Below are positions 47,633-58,593 of a stretch of 64,000 nucleotides of DNA, in pieces. The position numbers and the translations under genes were made by a program. This DNA is from Bradyrhizobium sp. CCBAU 51627. Its GTDB lineage: Bacteria; Pseudomonadota; Alphaproteobacteria; Rhizobiales; Xanthobacteraceae. Position 1 is the first letter of the stretch, and each line of letters begins with the position of its first letter. The DNA lies in the NCBI RefSeq assembly GCF_028128765.1, contig NZ_LBJG01000087.1, positions 1-64,000 of the forward strand, given 5' to 3'. Under the pieces are notes generated by a model. It was not told the origin of the DNA and made no database searches. It saw only the letters and a program-made list of their open reading frames with translations.

Positions 47633-50199
47633 GCGTCGCTGCCGAACCGTTTGCGAAGCCGAACGGCATCGCGCTGTCACTCCGCTATGCCTTGCGCGAA
47701 TTGCGCGGGGGCTTGCGCGGCTTCTACGTCTTCATCGCCTGCATCGCGCTCGGCGTGATGGCAATCGCCGGCGTCGGCTCGGTGTCGGCAAGCCTGAGCG
47801 ACGGTCTCGCCCGCGAAGGGCGCACGCTGCTCGGCGGCGACGTCTCCTTCGTGCTGTTCCAGCGGGAAGCCAAGCCCGACGAGGTCGCCTTCCTACGCTC
47901 GCGCGGGACTGTCTCGACGGCCGCCACCTTGCGCGGCATGGCGCGCTCGGCCGAGGGCAAGCTGGCGCTGGTCGAGATGAAGGCGGTCGACGACACCTAT
48001 CCGATGCTCGGACAGTTGACGCTGGCGCCGCCGCTGCCGCTGAGCGATCTGCTCGCGGAGCGCGACGGCGCCTTCGGTGCGGCCGCCGATCCGGCGCTGC
48101 TGGCGCGGCTGTCGCTCAAGATCGGCGACCGCGTCACCATTGGTTCGGCGACCTTCCAGATCCGCTCCAGCGTCGAGGCCGAGCCCGACAAGCTCGCCGG
48201 CGGCATCGGCTTTGGTCCGCGCTTTTTGATCAGCGAGACGGCCTTGCGTGCCACCGGCCTGATCCAGCCCGGCAGTCTGGTGCGCTGGGTCTATCGCATC
48301 AAACTGCCTGACACCGCCAACAGCGACCGCGCCACCGACGCCTTCATCGCCGACGCACGCAACGCCGCGCCGGAGGCCGGGTGGGAGGTCCGCAGCCGCT
48401 CCAACGCCTCGCCGCAGCTCGAGCGCAATATCGGCCGCTTCACGCAGTTCCTGACCCTGGTCGGTCTCGCTGCGCTCCTGGTCGGCGGTGTCGGTGTCGC
48501 CAACGCCGTGAAGAGCCATATCGACCGTCGGCTCGAGGTGATCGCGGCGTTCAAGGCCGTCGGCGCCACCGGGCGCGACGTGTTCGGCATTTATCTCGCG
48601 CAGGTGATCCTGCTCGCCGCGATCGGTTCGGTGATCGGGCTGGCGCTGGGCGCGGCGATGCCGTTTGCCATCGTCGGCCTGTTCGGCAAGCTGCTGCCGC
48701 TCCCGGTGGTGCCGGCCGTGCACGTCGATGAGCTCGCGCTGTCGTTCGTCTACGGCCTGCTCACCGCCCTCGCCTTCGGCCTGTGGCCGCTCGGACGCGT
48801 GCACGACGTGCCGGTCGCCGCGCTGTTCCGCGACACCATCGCCGCCGAATGGCACCGGCCGCGCGCGAGTTATCTCGTCTTCATGGGCGTCATCGTGGCC
48901 CTGCTCGTCGCCGTCGTGATCGGATTGTCCTTCGACAAGCGTATCGCTGCGGTGTTCGTGGTGTCCTCCGTCATCGTGTTCGCAGTGCTGCGCGGCGTCG
49001 CCGCCGTGCTGATGGCCATCGCGCGACACCTCCCGCGGACGCGCTTCACCATGCTGCGGCTGGCGATCGCCAACATCCACCGGCCCGGTGCGCTGACGCC
49101 CTCGGTCGTGCTCTCGCTCGGCCTCGGCCTCGCGGTGCTCGTGACCATCACCCAGATCGACGGCAATCTGCGCCGGCAGTTCCTCGCCGCGCTGCCCGAT
49201 CGCGCGCCGTCGTTCTACTTCATCGACATACCGAGCACGCAGGCCGCATCGTTCGACGATTATCTGCGCCAGGTCGCACCGGGCGCGAAGGTCGAGGACG
49301 TGCCGATGCTGCGCGGCCGCATCGTCGCCGCCCGCGGCGTGCGCGCCGAGGACCTCAAACCGTCAACCGATTCCGAATGGGTGCTGCAGAGCGACCGCGG
49401 CCTCACCTACACCGGCGAGCTGCCGAAGGGCTCCAAGGTGGTCGAAGGTGAATGGTGGGGCGCGCACTATTCCGGCCCGCCGCTGGTCTCGGTGGAGAAG
49501 AAGATCGCCGACGGCCTCGGCCTCAAGCTCGGCGACGAAATCGTGGTCAACGTGCTCGGCCGCGACATCCCGGCGAAAATCGGCAATCTGCGCACCATCG
49601 ACTGGCAGGGGCTCGGCATCAACTTCGTGCTGGTGTTCTCGCCCAACGCCTTCAAGGGCGCACCGCATACCCATATCGCGACGCTGACGGAGGCCGCCGG
49701 CGATGCTGCGAGCGACGGCCAGATCATCAAGCAGGTGGCCGACGCCTATCCGATGGTGACGAGCGTGCGCGTGCGGGAGGTGATGGAGACGGTCGGATCG
49801 GTCGTGACCAACCTCGCCCTCGCCATTCGCGGCGCCAGCGCCGTGACCCTGATCTCGGCCATCCTTGTGCTGGGCGGCGCGCTCGCGGCCGGCCATCGCC
49901 ACCGGGTCTATGATGCGGTGATCCTGAAGACGCTCGGCGCCACGCGGCTGCGGCTGCTCGGTGCCTATGCGCTCGAATACCTGCTGATCGGGCTTGCCAC
50001 CGCGGTGTTTGGCGTGACCGCCGGCAGCATCGCGGCCTGGATGATCGTGACGCGGCTGATGACGCTGACCTTCGTCTGGCAGGCTGCAAGCGCGGCCGGC
50101 GTGGTGGCAGCCGCGCTGGTCGTCACCGTCGGCCTCGGGCTCGCCGGCACGCTGCTGGCATTGAACAAAAAGCCCGCCACGGTGTTGCGGAATTTGTGA
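47629..50199 (+). CDS. ABC transporter permease, FtsX-like (YbbP type)
   Basis: An 856-residue permease with two FtsX cores, each of four membrane helices. The N-terminal helix (GFYVFIACIALGVMAIAGVG) is followed by a periplasmic domain and a first core at about 275-380. A long middle region and a second core at about 715-850 follow (LISAILVLGGALAAGHRHR; LIGLATAVFGVTAG). The long periplasmic loops resemble MacB/LolE-type mechanotransmission. Partners with the ATPase upstream. Confidence 0.94.
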   Translation: MSVAAEPFAKPNGIALSLRYALRELRGGLRGFYVFIACIALGVMAIAGVGSVSASLSDGLAREGRTLLGGDVSFVLFQREAKPDEVAFLRSRGTVSTAATLRGMARSAEGKLALVEMKAVDDTYPMLGQLTLAPPLPLSDLLAERDGAFGAAADPALLARLSLKIGDRVTIGSATFQIRSSVEAEPDKLAGGIGFGPRFLISETALRATGLIQPGSLVRWVYRIKLPDTANSDRATDAFIADARNAAPEAGWEVRSRSNASPQLERNIGRFTQFLTLVGLAALLVGGVGVANAVKSHIDRRLEVIAAFKAVGATGRDVFGIYLAQVILLAAIGSVIGLALGAAMPFAIVGLFGKLLPLPVVPAVHVDELALSFVYGLLTALAFGLWPLGRVHDVPVAALFRDTIAAEWHRPRASYLVFMGVIVALLVAVVIGLSFDKRIAAVFVVSSVIVFAVLRGVAAVLMAIARHLPRTRFTMLRLAIANIHRPGALTPSVVLSLGLGLAVLVTITQIDGNLRRQFLAALPDRAPSFYFIDIPSTQAASFDDYLRQVAPGAKVEDVPMLRGRIVAARGVRAEDLKPSTDSEWVLQSDRGLTYTGELPKGSKVVEGEWWGAHYSGPPLVSVEKKIADGLGLKLGDEIVVNVLGRDIPAKIGNLRTIDWQGLGINFVLVFSPNAFKGAPHTHIATLTEAAGDAASDGQIIKQVADAYPMVTSVRVREVMETVGSVVTNLALAIRGASAVTLISAILVLGGALAAGHRHRVYDAVILKTLGATRLRLLGAYALEYLLIGLATAVFGVTAGSIAAWMIVTRLMTLTFVWQAASAAGVVAAALVVTVGLGLAGTLLALNKKPATVLRNL

Positions 50200-50482
50200 C
50201 AAAAGGTAGCGGATTGCTGCACGGGATCGGAAACTGCACGATTCCCGCGATTAACCACGTCTGCTTGTCAGGCTGTCGTCAGGTTGGCGCGCGGAGGGCG
50301 ACATTCGGCCGCGCGTGGACGGTTGCAGCGAATGTGTTAGTTTCCCACATATCGAGTGGGTTCGGAGCCCCGATTGTTAGCCAAAATTAAGTCGGCAGGC
50401 ATCGGTATCCGAGATAGAGTTTGACGAACCGGCGGCATGGCGACCCCTATGCCGGACCGGACCAACCAACGGGAATTCGACC

Positions 50483-51274
50483 ATGTCGGACCTCAACCGT
50501 AACTACGCTTCTCCCTTCGGCAGGGCCGCCGGGCGTGTTGACGCCGCGACGGTCGATGCCGGCCTGCGCGCCTATATGCTGCGCATCTACAATTATATGA
50601 GCATTGGCCTTGCCATCACCGGCCTTGCCGCGCTCGGCGTCTACATGGCCGCCGTGACCGACGTTCCGACGGCGGACGCTGTGCGCGTCGGCAAGATCTT
50701 CCTGACGCCGTTCGGCTACGCGATGTTTGTCAGCCCCCTGAAGTGGCTGTTCATGCTCGCGCCGCTCGCCATGGTGTTCGTGATCTCGGCGGGCATCAAC
50801 CGCCTGGCCCCCTCGACCGCCCAGATCCTGTTCTGGGTGTTCTCGGCGCTGATGGGCGTCTCGCTGTCGTCGATCTTCCTGGTGTTCACGCATACCTCGA
50901 TCGTACGGGTGTTCTTCATCACCGCGGCAACCTTCGGCGCGCTGAGCCTTTACGGCTACACCACCAAGCGTGACATGACTGCCATGGGCTCGTTCCTGTT
51001 CATGGGCCTGATCGGGATCATCATTGCGAGCCTGGTGAACCTGTTCCTGGCGAGCTCTGCGCTGCAGTTCATCGTCTCGGTGGCCGGCGTTCTGGTGTTC
51101 GCGGGCCTCACCGCCTGGGACACCCAGCGGCTGAAGAACGACTACATCTACGGCTACGCTTCGGCCGGCGGTGACATCGCGGAGCGTGCGGCCATCACCG
51201 GCGCATTGTCGCTGTACTTGAACTTCATCAACCTGTTCACGCTGCTGCTGCAGCTCCTTGGCCAGCGCGACTAA
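50483..51274 (+). CDS. Bax inhibitor-1 / YccA family membrane protein
   Basis: A 263-residue protein with about seven membrane helices. The first begins IYNYMSIGLAITGLAALGVY, and the family signature TAWDTQRLKNDY near residue 210 is present, with a Lys/Asp pair. BI-1 proteins are pH- or Ca2+-linked channels/modulators, and bacterial members interact with FtsH. GGGAA lies upstream of the ATG. It has its own terminator. The 283-base leader region upstream (50200-50482) has no gene. Confidence 0.93.
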   Translation: MSDLNRNYASPFGRAAGRVDAATVDAGLRAYMLRIYNYMSIGLAITGLAALGVYMAAVTDVPTADAVRVGKIFLTPFGYAMFVSPLKWLFMLAPLAMVFVISAGINRLAPSTAQILFWVFSALMGVSLSSIFLVFTHTSIVRVFFITAATFGALSLYGYTTKRDMTAMGSFLFMGLIGIIIASLVNLFLASSALQFIVSVAGVLVFAGLTAWDTQRLKNDYIYGYASAGGDIAERAAITGALSLYLNFINLFTLLLQLLGQRD

Positions 51275-51302
51275 GCGCAAGACGAGAGAGAACGGACACG
51301 AG

Positions 51303-51328
51303 CCCCGGCCGAAAGGCCGGGGTTTTTG
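51303..51328 (+). terminator. Rho-independent terminator after BI-1 gene
   Basis: CCCCGGCC (51303-51310) and GGCCGGGG (51315-51322) around a GAAA loop, followed by TTTTT. Confidence 0.92.
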
Positions 51329-51348
51329 TTTGGCACTTGACCTCTCCT

Positions 51349-51425
51349 CGTCATTGCGAGTTTAAGCAATCCAGAGTCCCTCCGCAGACGCATTTCTGGA
51401 TTGCTTCGCTGCGCTCGCTATGACG
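51349..51425. repeat. Palindromic repeat, GTCATTGCGAG family, copy 2
   Basis: Starts CGTCATTGCGAG and ends GCGCTCGCTATGACG, with inner GCAATCCAG ... CTGGATTGC, like the copy at 5609-5692. It lies between the BI-1 terminator and the next gene. Confidence 0.85.
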
Positions 51426-51482
51426 GGCGTGGAAGCGGCATTGGCTCTTCCAGCCGTCCTGCGAACGCACTAGTCTTGCCCC

Positions 51483-52013
51483 ATGTCCGCACCCGAAATC
51501 AGGCCCACCACCGAGGCCGACCTTCCCGCCATCACCGCGATCTACCAGCAGGCCGTCCGCGAGGGCACCGCGACCTTCGAGCTGGAACCGCCTGATCTGA
51601 CCGAGATGACGCGCCGCTATCGCGCGCTGATCGACGGTGGCTATCCCTACTTCGTCGCCCTCCTCGACGGCCGCGTCGCCGGATACGCCTATGCCGGTGC
51701 CTACCGGCCTCGTCCGGCCTATCGCTTCACTGTCGAGAACTCGATCTATCTCGATCCCGGCTTCCATCGCCGCGGCATCGGATCATTGCTGCTGGAGCGG
51801 CTGATCCGGGAATGCGAGGGGCGCGGCTTCCGCCAGATGATCGCGGTGATCGGCGATTCCGCCAATGCCGGCTCGATCGGCGTGCATAGCAGGGGCGGCT
51901 TCAAGATGATCGGCACGCATCCGAATGTCGGCCTGAAATTCGGCCGCTGGCTGGACACGGTGATGATGCAGCGCGAACTCGGCGAGGGCGCGACGACGGT
52001 GCCGGGGAAATAG
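51483..52013 (+). CDS. GNAT acetyltransferase, phosphinothricin acetyltransferase-like
   Basis: A 176-residue GNAT protein. IRPTTEADLPAITAIYQQAV (6-25), the acetyl-CoA loop HRRGIGSLLLERL (about 98-110), and the end GGFKMIGTHPNVGLKFGRW, match the PAT/Bar-type family (also seen in methionine sulfoximine acetyltransferases). VAGYAYAGAYRPRPAYRFTV is also typical. No strong ribosome-binding site is seen. Natural acceptor unknown. Confidence 0.88.
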   Translation: MSAPEIRPTTEADLPAITAIYQQAVREGTATFELEPPDLTEMTRRYRALIDGGYPYFVALLDGRVAGYAYAGAYRPRPAYRFTVENSIYLDPGFHRRGIGSLLLERLIRECEGRGFRQMIAVIGDSANAGSIGVHSRGGFKMIGTHPNVGLKFGRWLDTVMMQRELGEGATTVPGK

Positions 52014-52017
52014 GGCT

Positions 52018-52107
52018 CGTAGGTGGGCAAAGCGTAGCGTGCCCACCATTTGCAATGATTGAGAGAAATCGTAGGCACGGCGCTTTGCGCCTTTGCCCAC
52101 CCTACGG
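52018..52107. repeat. Palindromic repeat, GTGGGC/GCCCAC family
   Basis: TCGTAGGTGGGCAAAGCG at one end and CGCCTTTGCCCACCCTACGG at the other are inverted. It bridges the convergent acetyltransferase and DUF2794 genes and may serve as a bidirectional terminator. Confidence 0.7.
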
Positions 52108-52121
52108 CACCACCCGTGCCG

Positions 52122-52493
52122 CTACACCACCGCCAGTTTCCGGTCGATCACCAGCAGCACGCGCTCGAGCTCGTGGCCGCGGCGCAGGATCAGGCCGGTC
52201 GCCGAAATCACACTGTACATGCCCTGCTTGCGGGCGAGCCGCGGATCTTTCTCGATGCGGTAGATCGGCACTTCGGAGGCGCGGCGATAGACCGAGAACA
52301 CAGCGCGGTCCTTCAGGAAATCGATGGCATAGTCGCGCCACTCGCCGTCGGCGACCATGCGGCCATAGAGATTGAGAATTCGGTGCAGCTCAAGCCGGTT
52401 GAACGTCACCCGGCTCGGTTGGGTATTTGCAGCGGCGGGGCGCGCCACTGCGCGCTGCTCGCTCGGATCGGCATCCTCCGACGTCAAACTCAT
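52122..52493 (-). CDS. DUF2794 domain-containing protein
   Basis: A 123-residue protein of the alphaproteobacterial DUF2794 type. The core runs from about residue 28: RVTFNRLELHRILNLYGRMV, DYAIDFLKDRAVFSVYRRAS and IYRIEKDPRLARKQGMYSV. ATG 52493 is set by GAGGAGG 6 bases upstream. Soluble, function unknown. Divergent from the candidate small RNA. Confidence 0.9.
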   Translation of the reverse strand: MSLTSEDADPSEQRAVARPAAANTQPSRVTFNRLELHRILNLYGRMVADGEWRDYAIDFLKDRAVFSVYRRASEVPIYRIEKDPRLARKQGMYSVISATGLILRRGHELERVLLVIDRKLAVV

Positions 52494-52744
52494 GGGGCGC
52501 CTCCTCATCGCTCGGCATGACCGCCTCCGCGACGACCGTCCCCGGAGCCACGGATCATGACAATGGCATGATTGCGCCAACTGTTCCCCGCCGCAAGGGG
52601 CTCCTGAACGGCCCTGGGACCGTCTCATTACCGCCGGTCGTCGCGGATCATGACACACGCAACGGTGGAACTTCTCAGCGGCAAACCGTCACGGGATCGT
52701 TAGCAGGAATCACAGGATCGCCGCTTTTCCGCCCATCGCCTGCC

Positions 52745-52883
52745 GCCCTGCACTGCGAAAAGACTGGTGTGCGTTGACCCGGTCCTTTCGGTTCCGGATT
52801 CCTCAGCCCCCAGCCCCCCGGGGTCGAACAGGATCGGGTCTGTACGCGCGACAAGGAGGGCCAACGCGAGTTGGTCCTTTTTT
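52745..52883 (+). ncRNA. Candidate structured small RNA with intrinsic terminator
   Basis: A rod-like fold with three stacked stems: TGTGCGT (52768-52774) with ACGCGCG (52844-52850); GACCCGGTCC (52776-52785) with GGATCGGGTC (52831-52840); and TTCGGTTCCGG (52787-52797) with CCGGGGTCGAA (52818-52828). G-U pairs are used where bases are not strictly complementary, suggesting RNA. Small asymmetric bulges separate the stems. A separate intrinsic terminator follows at 52858-52883. The 5' end and promoter are not defined. It lacks the SRP tip motif. A divergent 6S RNA is one option; it could also be an undescribed small RNA. Confidence 0.55.
52858..52883 (+). terminator. Rho-independent terminator of the candidate small RNA
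   Basis: GGGCCAAC (52858-52865) pairs over 8 bases with GTTGGTCC (52870-52877) around a GCGA loop and runs into six T residues. No protein gene on the plus strand precedes it for about 800 bases, so it needs another transcript. Confidence 0.8.
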
Positions 52884-52908
52884 GCTTGTGGGGGATGTTT
52901 CCCTTCAC

Positions 52909-52950
52909 CGTCATTCCGGGTCGCGCGAAGCGCGAGCCCGGAATCCATCG
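52909..52950. repeat. Short palindromic repeat, GTCATTCCGGG family, copy 2
   Basis: CGTCATTCCGGGTCGCGCGA and GCGCGAGCCCGGAATCCATCG form the arms. Related to 44071-44176. Lies after the DUF1223 stop on that gene's transcript. Confidence 0.7.
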
Positions 52951-53000
52951 ATCCATTTGTTCAGCTGAGAAATGAATTGCGGAGACGATCCAGGCTCGCT

Positions 53001-53777
53001 TCAGTGCAGCGACGTGTACGCCGCGCCCAGCATCGCACCAGGTCTTTCGCGACTGCCGTCCTGGACATAGACCACCGCACCGTCGACGCCATCGCGCGAC
53101 GTCAGATTCTCAAGCGGCACGGTCCAGCTTTCCGGATGTCCGTTCCAGTCGCCCACCTTGAGCAGATTGCGCACGACGTTGTGGTAGGTGATCTGCTGTC
53201 CGCGGTTCTCGCCGCGGCTGATCTCGATCGGCACCGCTTTCGCGATCGAGCAGATCCAAACCTCGCCATGCGAGACCGCAGGCTCCTTGCTCGCGGCCAC
53301 CGATACGTTGATCTGCTTGCCTGCGAGCGACATCGTAACCGGAACGCTCATCACGCCCACGCCCTTGTCGGTCTTGCCGATCGCATTTTCGATGCCGGCA
53401 CGATCGCTGCCGATGACGTGCGTGGCGCCGTTGACCACGACCTGCGGCGTATAGACCTCGCGGTCGCCGCGCATCCGTGAATAGGCGCGCTGCCGCGCCG
53501 AGAAACGCGAATCCGCCAACGTGTCCTTCCAGCCGAGATAATCCCAATAGTCGATCGGCATGCTCAGCGCGATGATCGAGGGATCCTTGGCGAGTTCGCC
53601 GATGACCTTGTCGGCGGGCGGGCAGGACGAGCAGCCCTGCGAGGTAAACAATTCGACGACGGCGCGGGGGTCTGCCTGGGCGGGACGGATGATGGCGACG
53701 ATGGCACAGATACCGAGCGCTCCCGACCAGAATGCACCGGACCAGCGCGTAACGAGATTAGAAGCCATACCAGTCAT
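53001..53777 (-). CDS. DUF1223 domain-containing thioredoxin-like protein
   Basis: A 258-residue exported protein. A hydrophobic signal (about 16-35, ending AQA) precedes the domain start VVELFTSQGCSSCPPAD, which has a CxxC pair (Cys49/Cys52) in a thioredoxin-like position. The segments IALSMPIDYWDYLGWKDTLA and YTPQVVVNGATHVIGSD are standard in DUF1223. Role is not established; a periplasmic redox role is inferred. ATG 53777 is preferred; 53768 and GTG 53789 are alternatives. Confidence 0.88.
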   Translation of the reverse strand: MTGMASNLVTRWSGAFWSGALGICAIVAIIRPAQADPRAVVELFTSQGCSSCPPADKVIGELAKDPSIIALSMPIDYWDYLGWKDTLADSRFSARQRAYSRMRGDREVYTPQVVVNGATHVIGSDRAGIENAIGKTDKGVGVMSVPVTMSLAGKQINVSVAASKEPAVSHGEVWICSIAKAVPIEISRGENRGQQITYHNVVRNLLKVGDWNGHPESWTVPLENLTSRDGVDGAVVYVQDGSRERPGAMLGAAYTSLH

Positions 53778-53918
53778 GTCGAAGGTCACACATCGTCATT
53801 CGTTGCGGAGAAAGCTTATCGCCTGATGGTCACCGTAGTCTTACGGGGCGCAGCATACTTAGCCGTCCGACGCAGGATTTCTGCCGGACGAGCCCACCTG
53901 AAGCATGCCGCAAACGTG

Positions 53919-53949
53919 CGAAGGCGGCCTTTTTGATAGGCCGCCTTCG
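53919..53949. terminator. Strong stem-loop downstream of acnA
   Basis: CGAAGGCGGCCT (53919-53930) and AGGCCGCCTTCG (53938-53949) form a 12-bp stem with a T-rich loop. It lies 50 bases past the acnA stop. No clean T tail is present on the minus strand, so termination is probable rather than certain. Confidence 0.65.
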
Positions 53950-53998
53950 TTTAACCTTCTACTCACGTCGCGGTGAGCCACCGTTCACAAATTCGCGC

Positions 53999-56719
<2,721 letters not shown>

Positions 56720-56937
56720 GTAGGAATCCCAATTGTTAGATATACCCGGCAGGGGGTATTGTAACACCGTCAGCGTATCAGGCTGGGCCGCTTGCAGGGG
56801 CAGGTTGAGTTGCTGCATCAAGTAGTTCCGGGCTTATAGAAGTTTTCTAACCGCGCCGCCACAGCCACAATCGTGCCGCAGCAATTCGCCAGCCAAAAAT
56901 TCCCATGCGCTACCCCAAGTTTTCCTGAGGCCTGGCT
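56720..56937. other. Divergent promoter region of acnA and ccmA
   Basis: 218 bases between divergent genes. It carries no gene I can support. The acnA-side frame stays open but has no ribosome-binding site. No clear regulator site is identified. Confidence 0.5.
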
Positions 56938-57564
56938 TTGAGCTCGATAATGCAAGGCAAGATGCAGCTTTCCGGACGCGGGCTCGGTTGCGTGCGGGGC
57001 GGCCGCCAGGTGTTTTCCGGGCTCGACTTCGAGGCGAGCTCAGGCGAAGCCGTGGCCGTGGTCGGCCGCAACGGATCGGGCAAGACCTCGCTGCTGCGGC
57101 TGATCGCGGGCCTGCTCGTCCCGGCGGGCGGCACGATCGTACTGGACGGGGGCGACGCCGAGATGACGCTGCCAGAGCAGTGCCATTATCTCGGTCATCG
57201 CGACGCCCTGAAGCCGGCGCTCAGCGTTGCGGAAAACCTGTCATTCTGGGCTGATTTCCTTGGCGGCGAGCGCTCTGATGCGGCCGCGAGCCTCGCCACG
57301 GTCGGGCTCGACCACGCAACCCATCTGCCTGCGGGCTTCCTGTCGGCCGGCCAGCGCCGCCGGCTCTCGCTGGCCCGGCTGCTGACGGTCCGGCGGCCGG
57401 TCTGGCTGCTGGACGAGCCGACCAACGCGCTTGATGCCGCCGGCCAGGAGATGTTCGGGCACCTGATGCGGCAGCACCTGATCCGCGGCGGCCTGATCAT
57501 CGCTGCCACCCACGCCCCGCTGGGGCTCGAAGCGCGAGAGCTAAGAATCGGGGGTGTGGCGTGA
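56938..57564 (+). CDS. ccmA: Haem exporter ATP-binding protein CcmA
   Basis: A 208-residue ABC ATPase of the cytochrome c maturation system. Walker A is GRNGSGKT (43-50), signature FLSAGQRRRLSLARLL, and Walker B VWLLDEPTNALD. TTG 56938 has TGAGG about 8 bases upstream; ATG 56950 and 56962 are alternatives. With CcmB and CcmC it forms the complex that releases haem-loaded CcmE. Confidence 0.95.
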   Translation: MSSIMQGKMQLSGRGLGCVRGGRQVFSGLDFEASSGEAVAVVGRNGSGKTSLLRLIAGLLVPAGGTIVLDGGDAEMTLPEQCHYLGHRDALKPALSVAENLSFWADFLGGERSDAAASLATVGLDHATHLPAGFLSAGQRRRLSLARLLTVRRPVWLLDEPTNALDAAGQEMFGHLMRQHLIRGGLIIAATHAPLGLEARELRIGGVA

Positions 57565-57610
57565 AGCGCACACACCCTCAGTTTTCCAAGCGGCTCGGCC
57601 AACCTCTCTC

Positions 57611-57656
57611 CGTTCCCTCCCCCCTTGTGGGGGAGGGTCAGGGAGGGGGGTGCCAC
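57611..57656. repeat. C/T-rich palindromic repeat, copy 2 (inverted)
   Basis: CGTTCCCTCCCCCCTTGTGG and GGAGGGTCAGGGAGGGGGG. It is the reverse complement of the element at 465-515. Confidence 0.8.
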
Positions 57657-57740
57657 ACGGCAAGGCGCATCGATTCGAGCGTTCGGGAAGTGAGCGCTCT
57701 GTTGCTGGTGCATCGCCCCAAACAAACATCTTCCCCGGGG

Positions 57741-57784
57741 CTACCCCCCTCCCCCTCCCTCCCCCACAAGGGGGAAGGGAGCGC
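57741..57784. repeat. C/T-rich palindromic repeat, copy 3 (direct)
   Basis: CTACCCCCCTCCCCCTCCC, then CCCCACAAGGGGGAAGGGAG. Same orientation as 465-515, opposite to 57611-57656, so the two copies face each other and could fold into a large hairpin in the ccmA-ccmB message. Confidence 0.8.
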
Positions 57785-57835
57785 AGCGTGCCCGGGGCTG
57801 GCGGCGGGCGCTTACCCGACCATTGGGAGCCCCCC

Positions 57836-58504
57836 ATGACCGCCCTCTCCGCCCTGATCCGGCGGGACATCCGGATCGCGCTCCGCGTTGGCGGCGGGGC
57901 GCTGATCGGGGTGCTGTTCTTCCTGACCGTCGTCGTTCTGATGCCGTTCGCGGTTGGACCCGACCTCGCCCTGCTCTCGCGGCTGGGGCCGGCGATTCTG
58001 TGGCTCGGCGCGCTCTTGGCGAGCCTGCTGACACTGGACCGGCTGTTCATGGCCGACCACGAGGACGGCTCGCTCGACCTCATCACCATGAGCCGGACGC
58101 CGCTGGAACTCGCCTGTGCCGCCAAGGCGCTGGCGCACTGGCTGGCGGCGGGCCTGCCGCTGATTGTTGCAACCCCGGTGCTGGGTCTGCTGCTCAACCT
58201 CGACATGGTTGCGACGGGCGCGGTGGCCCTGACGCTGCTGGCGGGCACGCCGGCCCTGACCTTCACCGGCATGATCGGCGCGGCACTGGCGGTGACGCTG
58301 CATCGCGGCGGGCTGCTGATGGCCGTGCTGGTGCTGCCGCTCTCGATTCCGGTGTTGATCTTCGGCGTTGCGGCCTCGCAGGCCGCGATCGTCGGTCCCA
58401 TGACGTTCGGTGCGCCGTTCTCGATCCTGTGCGCGCTGTCGCTGGTCAGCCTCGTGATCGGCCCGTTCGCGGCGGCGGCGAGCCTGAAGCATGGACTGGA
58501 CTGA
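57836..58504 (+). CDS. ccmB: Haem exporter permease CcmB
   Basis: A 222-residue membrane protein with about six helices, starting MTALSALIRRDIRIALRVGG. LDRLFMADHEDGSLDLI (about 65-81) is the conserved CcmB cytosolic loop. ATG 57836 follows GGGAG; the frame is open upstream through the repeat pair, which is not coding. The 271-base gap to ccmA is unusually long for this cluster. Confidence 0.94.
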   Translation: MTALSALIRRDIRIALRVGGGALIGVLFFLTVVVLMPFAVGPDLALLSRLGPAILWLGALLASLLTLDRLFMADHEDGSLDLITMSRTPLELACAAKALAHWLAAGLPLIVATPVLGLLLNLDMVATGAVALTLLAGTPALTFTGMIGAALAVTLHRGGLLMAVLVLPLSIPVLIFGVAASQAAIVGPMTFGAPFSILCALSLVSLVIGPFAAAASLKHGLD

Positions 58505-58593
58505 AATGGGTCGGTTGCCTTGACCCCGATCAACTTTCGCTGCGCGCTTTCATGCTGATTGCGTGAGCAGCTCCCGGTGATTATCAGGATACC

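Larger units (their letters stand above)
52494..53000. other. Intergenic region holding a candidate small RNA and a repeat
   Basis: 507 bases without a supportable protein gene. It contains the DUF2794 leader and ribosome-binding site, the plus-strand structured element and terminator at 52745-52883, and a short palindrome at 52909-52950 just downstream of the DUF1223 stop. The remaining sequence shows nothing else. Confidence 0.6.

Noticed and set aside
50401..50482. Sigma70 or heat-shock promoter before the BI-1 gene
   Set aside because: TTGACG at 50421 has no acceptable partner hexamer at normal spacing; evidence too weak.
52745..52883. Signal recognition particle RNA, RNase P RNA or tmRNA
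   Set aside because: The SRP tip (GGAAG...AGCAG), the RNase P core and a tmRNA tag frame are all absent, so only a generic small-RNA call is made.
57600..57790. CRISPR-like repeats near ccmA-ccmB
   Set aside because: There are only two copies and they are inverted, not direct repeats with regular spacers.
57554..57835. Upstream extension of ccmB
   Set aside because: It translates the C/T-rich repeats; CcmB proteins begin near residue 95 of that frame, at ATG 57836.
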